Source: Stemphylium vesicarium (taxonomy: Eukaryota > Ascomycota > Dothideomycetes > Pleosporales > Pleosporaceae). Taken from it: 64,000 nt of DNA. The position numbers were made by a program, and so were the translations under genes. Shown in pieces: positions 59,438-64,000 of this stretch; within the stretch, counting starts at the first letter, position 1; each line of letters starts with the position of its first letter. The stretch is taken from assembly GCA_004380135.1 (NCBI GenBank), contig QXCR01000013.1, positions 248,001 through 312,000 on the forward strand, given 5' to 3'. The notes under the pieces are model-generated. The model did no database searches and was not told the DNA's origin. It worked only from the letters and a program-made list of their open reading frames with translations.

Positions 59438-60235
59438 CTAACTGCTGTAGACAGCCGGTCCAGGGCTAACATACTTGAAGCTCGAATCGTAAATCGCCTT
59501 GGAGAAGATGGGGTCGCTAATCTTGTACGCGCCCGGAAAGCTAACACCAGCCGGGGTCGCACTACCGCCACCAGTGACCTTGACCTGGAAGCAACTAACA
59601 TACGGCTGCGGGTTGCCTGCACCAGCATGCAGCGCAATAGCCTCAGCGCGGACGAGATAGTCGCCCGAAGCGATGTTCTTGGGCACCGTGAAGGCGCGTT
59701 TCCCACAGTTGGCGTTGAGGATCTCGGTGCCCCATGACGCTGTTGTGCCTGTGTATCCGTCCTCTGCGACCTTGAAAAAGGAGCCCGAGGTCGCGGTTTT
59801 GGCGTCACTGACTTTGGCCATGTAGACGAGGACGGGGCCGTAGTGGTTGCCGCCGATTGCGGGCTGCGAGCAGGAGCGCGCGCCGGGCTGAGCGTGCATT
59901 TCTACGGTGAGGGAGCTGCCGGCTGTGCGAGTTTGTCAGCGTCAGTTTCGGGATTCTGTGGGCCTTTCTCGCAAGGGAGGAAGATATGGGTGGGTTTGAT
60001 GAAAGTGTGAGGGTTGAGGAAAAGACATACCGGCAACTTCACAAACACCGGATGTCGATGCGGGACCACGACCACAGAACATGTCGGAAGAGGTCAAACT
60101 CCCGATGGGACTGTTGTCCTTGACTGTGCGGACACAAGTTCCTGCCTTGTCCTCACTTCCAACCCAGAGTTCTTGCCATGTCGAATGGGCGGAGACGGTG
60201 GCCGCGGTGGCGAGGATGATGGTAGAGTACTTCAT
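59438..60235 (-). CDS. AA9 lytic polysaccharide monooxygenase, catalytic domain only
   Basis: A 229-residue secreted copper monooxygenase from two exons (minus: 60235-60031 and 59922-59438; intron 108 bp). The signal peptide is residues 1-16 (ending VSA), exposing His17 as the N-terminal copper ligand. His95 (GGNHYGP) is the second ligand. His167 (AIALHAG) and Gln174-Pro-Tyr176 provide the outer-sphere and axial residues. Cys residues fit the usual disulfide pairs. The chain ends at PGPAVYSS with no linker or CBM, unlike the longer AA9 at 1853. The two copies are quite different in sequence, so they are not a recent duplication. A TATA-like AAATAAATA lies about 100 bp upstream. The target is probably cellulose or hemicellulose; regioselectivity is not readable. 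Confidence 0.94.
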
Positions 60236-61210
60236 GGTTGACGATGAAGATTATTGATGGACACCCGGGAATTGAAAGAGGCTGTTCAGTGATGGAATGT
60301 GTCGTATCACTCAGTCCTTCGCTGGGAGTCGCACTATTTATTTCTCATGTTCCTCTCGCTAGCCAGCAATCTAACAGCCAAGGTATCGACCCGGGCCGCC
60401 ATACCAGTAGTACCGCCCCTCGATCGTCATGTTCCATTCCTGATTCTGTGTGACTTATCGCCCTAGTCATCGCCTTCACTTATGTAGATTGCGTCGCTTC
60501 GACCAAGCTTTCTTGGCGGCTGTCGGGTAGCGCGTGCCCATCAGCACTCAATCTGCGTGCATGCATACCATTCGCAGAGACGGTACTGCATACCCCAGAA
60601 ATTACCCAATGGAGAACGGCACTCGCTTTTCGTTCGGATGCTACATCGATTGGCTTCGTTTCGGATGCAGTGCTGCCCTGCTATATGAGTTCGGTTATAT
60701 TGTGTGGTCATTTGGACGTTGCGAGCACGGCGACGTAAGCAATGGAATCTGGGCCCTTTGTCGATGCTGATATGTTGGTATGGTAGAATTTTCTATGCGG
60801 CTTTTTCCACGTCTCCCGATTGTGTTTGCGGATTTCAGTGTAGTCGACTAATGGTGATGATGGCATGGTGTTGCAGTTGCGTTGGAGATCAGCCGGCATC
60901 CTGGACATCGAGCCGCCCGGGCCATCGATATTTGAAACATCGAAATATGACTAGGACGCCATTCATTGCTTCTGCATTCCGAACGCCTAGAGATGGTCGC
61001 CCAGCCTCGAGATTTGCATGCCAATTCGCCACTATGGAAAGATGCGACAAAGGCCATTGGTTGAGAGATTCATCTCCGATGTGACAGTCAGATTGAAAGT
61101 TTCTAAATACCGGCTTGCTGCAGCGGCATTTCAAAAGTGTACCGGGTTAAGCTCGCGCCTCTTCCGGATGGGGGCTGTGATGTTGGTTTGTTGTCTGATC
61201 ACGGGAGGCC
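60236..61210. other. AA9 promoter and DHH-gene 3' flank
   Basis: Nearly 1 kb without a credible gene. The plus-strand frames at 60534-61084 are short and domain-free. Confidence 0.45.
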
Positions 61211-62722
61211 TTATGCACCCTCCACTTTGGCGGTCTTACCAAAGTAGTTTGCTAGTGTGTTCTTCTGTGCTGGCTTCTCTTTCTTAGTACCAGAATCCGC
61301 CTTCTTTGTACGCTCTCCCACGCCCATCAGCTTCTTGAACTCTTCCCATTCTTGCTTGCCTACTATGCCGCCACTGGCCTCTCTGTGACCTCTTGCAAAG
61401 CTTTCTCCAAGCCGCGCTCTAAGGTCCTTATCTTCCGCAACAATACCTTCGAGCTTCTTGATGATGTCAATCTTCTCCTCTCCGTCTCTCCCTCGCGCAC
61501 ATTTTGCCACGCGACACGAGAAGTGGACCCTGTCCTGAAGATAGCCTTCGTTCGCGCACATGACGACCTCTAGTTTGTTCGACTTCAAAGTACCTGACCA
61601 ACGGGTCGCGATGACGGGATGGATTTGCGCAGCTGAGGATATTGAGAGTACGGCAATGCTAGCGTCCGCGGAGAATATCGGTGGTGTCCGTGTGCAGCGT
61701 TCGGTCTCACGCCGTACTTCCAGAGATGCTTTGTGGAGCTTTTCATTCTTCAAGACTGATTTAGGGCTGTCGGCAGAGAGCACCGCATCCCATGCGTCTT
61801 TGACGTTGTAGGCCGCAGATCGTCTCGGCGCATTCACTAGAGCCACAGCATCGTTGACAGCCTTCTTCGTGTGTTGCTTAAACATTGCTGTCATATCTGG
61901 GAATGGGGGCTCCCACTTGATGGTCCCCCCTAGGTCCCCATGGGTTCCCAATGCAGCGAGCCATGACACCTTGTCGCTCAAGTCAGGATGCAATGGCAGG
62001 CATATGTTGTACGTCAACAGGGCACTTGTCGCAACTGGAGGACAGTCATGTGCTGTGACATACTCGGCGCCTTCTGGAAACCCTCCTTCATCTGCGAAGT
62101 GATGATCTACCACGACGCATGTATGTGGCAGGTCAATGAGAGGCGGAGTCTTTCTGCTGCCTTGGTCAAGGATAAAGATGTAGGCTGGTTTCATTGCAGT
62201 AAGAGCTTCTTTTGTGCTTTCATCATGGACATTGGAACCTTTTGGTGGAAAATATACAGATACAAGATCAGACGAGAGGCCCAGAGCTGTAAGAGTGTGA
62301 TAGAGTATAGCGCCAGAGGAAAGCCCGTCCGCGTCTTTATCTGGTAAAATCACCGTTGGCTTTTGTGACGCAGCGCTGTTCATCATCAGCATTCGGCAGA
62401 ATAACTGAAAGTATGTGGCTTACCATTCTTTGATAATCTCCCGCGCGCGCTCGATTTGTGCGCGCCTGGCTGGCCAGACAATTTCGCCAGAAGCATCCTG
62501 CTTTGATGGGGTGAGATGATAGTCAGGGATTTCTACCTTCGTCTTCTTCGATTTCGGAGGCGATATGTCTTTCTCAGCCTTACGCTTCGATGGACTCATA
62601 GTGGATGCGGACACGTGAAGCTGTCGAGCTTGCGAAGATGCGAAGGTGAGTGCGGTGCTTGGCTGGAAAGGCTTTGGTACTCTATACGATGCATGCGCCA
62701 ATCGGTAAGCTAAAGCTCTCAT
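61211..62722 (-). CDS. DHH/DHHA1-family phosphoesterase (RecJ-like superfamily)
   Basis: A 487-residue protein from two exons (minus: 62722-62424 and 62375-61211; intron 48 bp, splitting Cys100). The DHH domain has its metal motifs: DKDADG (112-117), Asp170 in DQGSR, and Asp190-His191-His192 (VVVDHHF). A DHHA1-type region near residues 410-440 holds ARGHREASGG. The family hydrolyses phosphodiesters in single-stranded nucleic acids or small nucleotides; the exact substrate is unknown. Residues 1-41 are basic and lack acidic residues, like a mitochondrial presequence. A second ATG (residue 42, at 62599) would yield a form starting SPSKRKAEK with a nuclear-type PKSKKTK. The C-terminus has QKNTLANYFGK (470-480), resembling a PCNA-binding box. 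The 5' end lies 160 bp from the GH85 stop codon upstream. Confidence 0.87.
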
Positions 62723-62882
62723 TATTTCTGCATGGAGTGTTGCAACGCGCGACGCGCAGAGGTGCGAGGATAGAGGATACTCGACGGTCGATGACGTCGT
62801 CGATACGCTAGTCCGGTTCTAGCCCAACCACCTAACCTTTGATTAGATCGAGATGGTTTATGTACAACGGTGAAGCAAAAGC

Positions 62883-64000
62883 TCACGCCCGCTCAAGACA
62901 CAAACTGATCTCCTCCTCCACAAGTATGCTTCCGTGGAAACCTACTCCGATAAGCTTAAATGCTACAACTCTCCCGGTATTGTTTTCTACGAAAGTTTTA
63001 TTAAGGACGTGCTCCAACGCATACGCTGCACCCAATAGTACATCATCTACACGAATCAGGAAATGAGAGAAGGGACCTGTGACGTTACTATAGGGTGTGT
63101 ACATCCCTGAATTGACTGTAGCGTGATCTTGAAAGCTCCAGCATAATCGAGTGTGCTTGCAGTCTCCTTCGCCGTGGCGCTCGAGGCGCACCTTATTGAT
63201 GGAGACTGAGACTGATCGCAAGGTCTTCGAGATAGACATTGGCATGATGCAGACCCTAGAAATCTCCAGTATTCTCGTAATCTTGCCCAGGGTTGAACGA
63301 ACAGGGCCTCGAATATGCACCCCGAGCTCTTGCATCCGAGAGTCAGGCATCCGAGATGTCGGTGCGCATACTATACGCTGCATCTCTTTTTTGTCCATTG
63401 CGATAGTTGACAGATGGACTGTTTCGGTTGTTCGAAGATAGAAGCTGACAACAGCGCGAAGCTTTGACGGCGCTACGCTCAAACATAATATCGAGACTTG
63501 AAGAGATCCGTCTGCTGGCATATCGATTCTATAAAGAGGTAGCCATGCTTCTAGCATTTCGCCATCGCCTGACCGGAGTCGAGTTGCCTCTATCACCAAG
63601 CGCGAAATGCTTAAGCCAGTTTTCAAACGATGCGAAAGCTCCACGGCTGGATTACCATCTCCAGAGTTGAACGGAGATGGAAGAATCGATTGACTGCCTA
63701 GCTGTGCGCGGATGGTATGGCCGTCAAATATGTCGCTCGGTTGATCCTTGTGAAAACCGAAAGCGCGACCGAAATCAGTGTAGAAGAAACTTTCTGAGCC
63801 AGCCGTCCGCTCTTTCGCAGTCTTCAATATCGCATGGTTCCTGTTTGACTGATGACGTGAGGCACAATCTCCGCATGAGCATTCCGTGCCATCCACGAGC
63901 GCAGCTCCCTGCCAAACTGCGCGTTCAACATCCCGGCCATGGCCTGGAAAATGTTCAAACGACCACGCCGGCGCAAAAATGCCTGCTGAAAGGCCCAAGC
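62883..64000 (-). CDS. GH85 endo-beta-N-acetylglucosaminidase, 3' portion (5' end outside window)
   Basis: About 371 C-terminal residues, open to the window edge. The visible start is inside GH85-type sequence (GIFAPAWSFEHFPGHGR, then CSCGDC, FFYTDFGRAFGFH and LGSQSILPSP). This follows the catalytic barrel in this family, so the Glu catalytic site is outside the window. The remaining 250 residues form the C-terminal beta-rich region and carry no other recognised domain. The enzyme would release N-glycans by cutting the chitobiose core, acting on free oligosaccharides in the cytosol (ENGase) or on glycoproteins if secreted; which one depends on the missing N-terminus. No intron was needed in the visible part. 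Confidence 0.82.
   Translation of the reverse strand, partial: LGLSAGIFAPAWSFEHFPGHGRDVERAVWQGAALVDGTECSCGDCASRHQSNRNHAILKTAKERTAGSESFFYTDFGRAFGFHKDQPSDIFDGHTIRAQLGSQSILPSPFNSGDGNPAVELSHRLKTGLSISRLVIEATRLRSGDGEMLEAWLPLYRIDMPADGSLQVSILCLSVAPSKLRAVVSFYLRTTETVHLSTIAMDKKEMQRIVCAPTSRMPDSRMQELGVHIRGPVRSTLGKITRILEISRVCIMPMSISKTLRSVSVSINKVRLERHGEGDCKHTRLCWSFQDHATVNSGMYTPYSNVTGPFSHFLIRVDDVLLGAAYALEHVLNKTFVENNTGRVVAFKLIGVGFHGSILVEEEISLCLERA

Noticed and set aside
1..64000. CRISPR arrays, secondary-metabolite cluster, transposon termini
   Set aside because: No regularly spaced repeats, no PKS/NRPS/terpene core genes, and no recognisable terminal repeats or transposase/reverse-transcriptase frames were seen.

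Overview
The window is genomic DNA of a filamentous ascomycete. The evidence is short GT-AG introns (about 47-117 bp) in otherwise compact genes, roughly 50% GC, and Pezizomycotina-type families: AA9 lytic polysaccharide monooxygenases, a CBM18-rich chitin deacetylase, a DUF7053 protein and a GH85 endoglycosidase. The overall style suggests Dothideomycetes (Pleosporales), but that placement is inference. I placed exon borders by hand from splice motifs, reading frame and family conservation.

Layout. 0-8.4 kb: the tail of an unknown gene, a secreted AA9 LPMO (+), and a KDM4-type JmjN/JmjC histone demethylase (-). 10-20 kb: a YAG7-like RGG protein (-), an F-box protein (-) head-to-head with a Sae2/CtIP end-resection factor (+), an acidic RING protein (+) and a DUF7053 protein with tandem C-terminal repeats (-). 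21-31.4 kb: a MARVEL four-helix membrane protein, an EDC4/Ge-1-like decapping scaffold and a chitin deacetylase with four CBM18 modules and an 8-nt exon, all on the minus strand. 31.4-36 kb has no convincing gene except an intron-containing tRNA-Ala(AGC). 36-41 kb: a Gis2/CNBP-like zinc-knuckle protein and the inner-kinetochore protein CENP-C/Mif2 (+). 40.8-47.2 kb is a 6.5-kb stretch without a convincing gene. 47-54.6 kb: a Myb/SANT regulator (-) whose start codon is unclear, a 3.2-kb spacer carrying a cluster of GTGAAC-type motifs, and tubulin-folding cofactor B (+) with two very long introns. 54.7-64 kb: dihydropyrimidinase (-) divergent from a broken M20-type N-carbamoyl amino acid amidohydrolase, a small cysteine-rich secreted protein (+) convergent with a second AA9 LPMO (-), a DHH-family phosphoesterase (-), and the 3' part of a GH85 endo-beta-N-acetylglucosaminidase (-) that runs off the window edge.

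How they relate. Most neighbours look functionally unrelated, so I see no biosynthetic cluster. Three groups make sense together. The wall/plant-polymer group is two AA9 enzymes, the chitin deacetylase and the cysteine-rich secreted protein. The dihydropyrimidinase and decayed amidase pair represents two consecutive steps of reductive pyrimidine or hydantoin breakdown, of which only the first survives here. Chromosome biology is represented by KDM4, Sae2/CtIP, Mif2, TBCB and the DHH protein. No complete undescribed system was proven. The best leads are the 8-nt exon, the GTGAAC motif cluster, the DHH protein with two candidate starts and a PCNA-box-like tail, the Myb start anomaly and the effector-like secreted protein.
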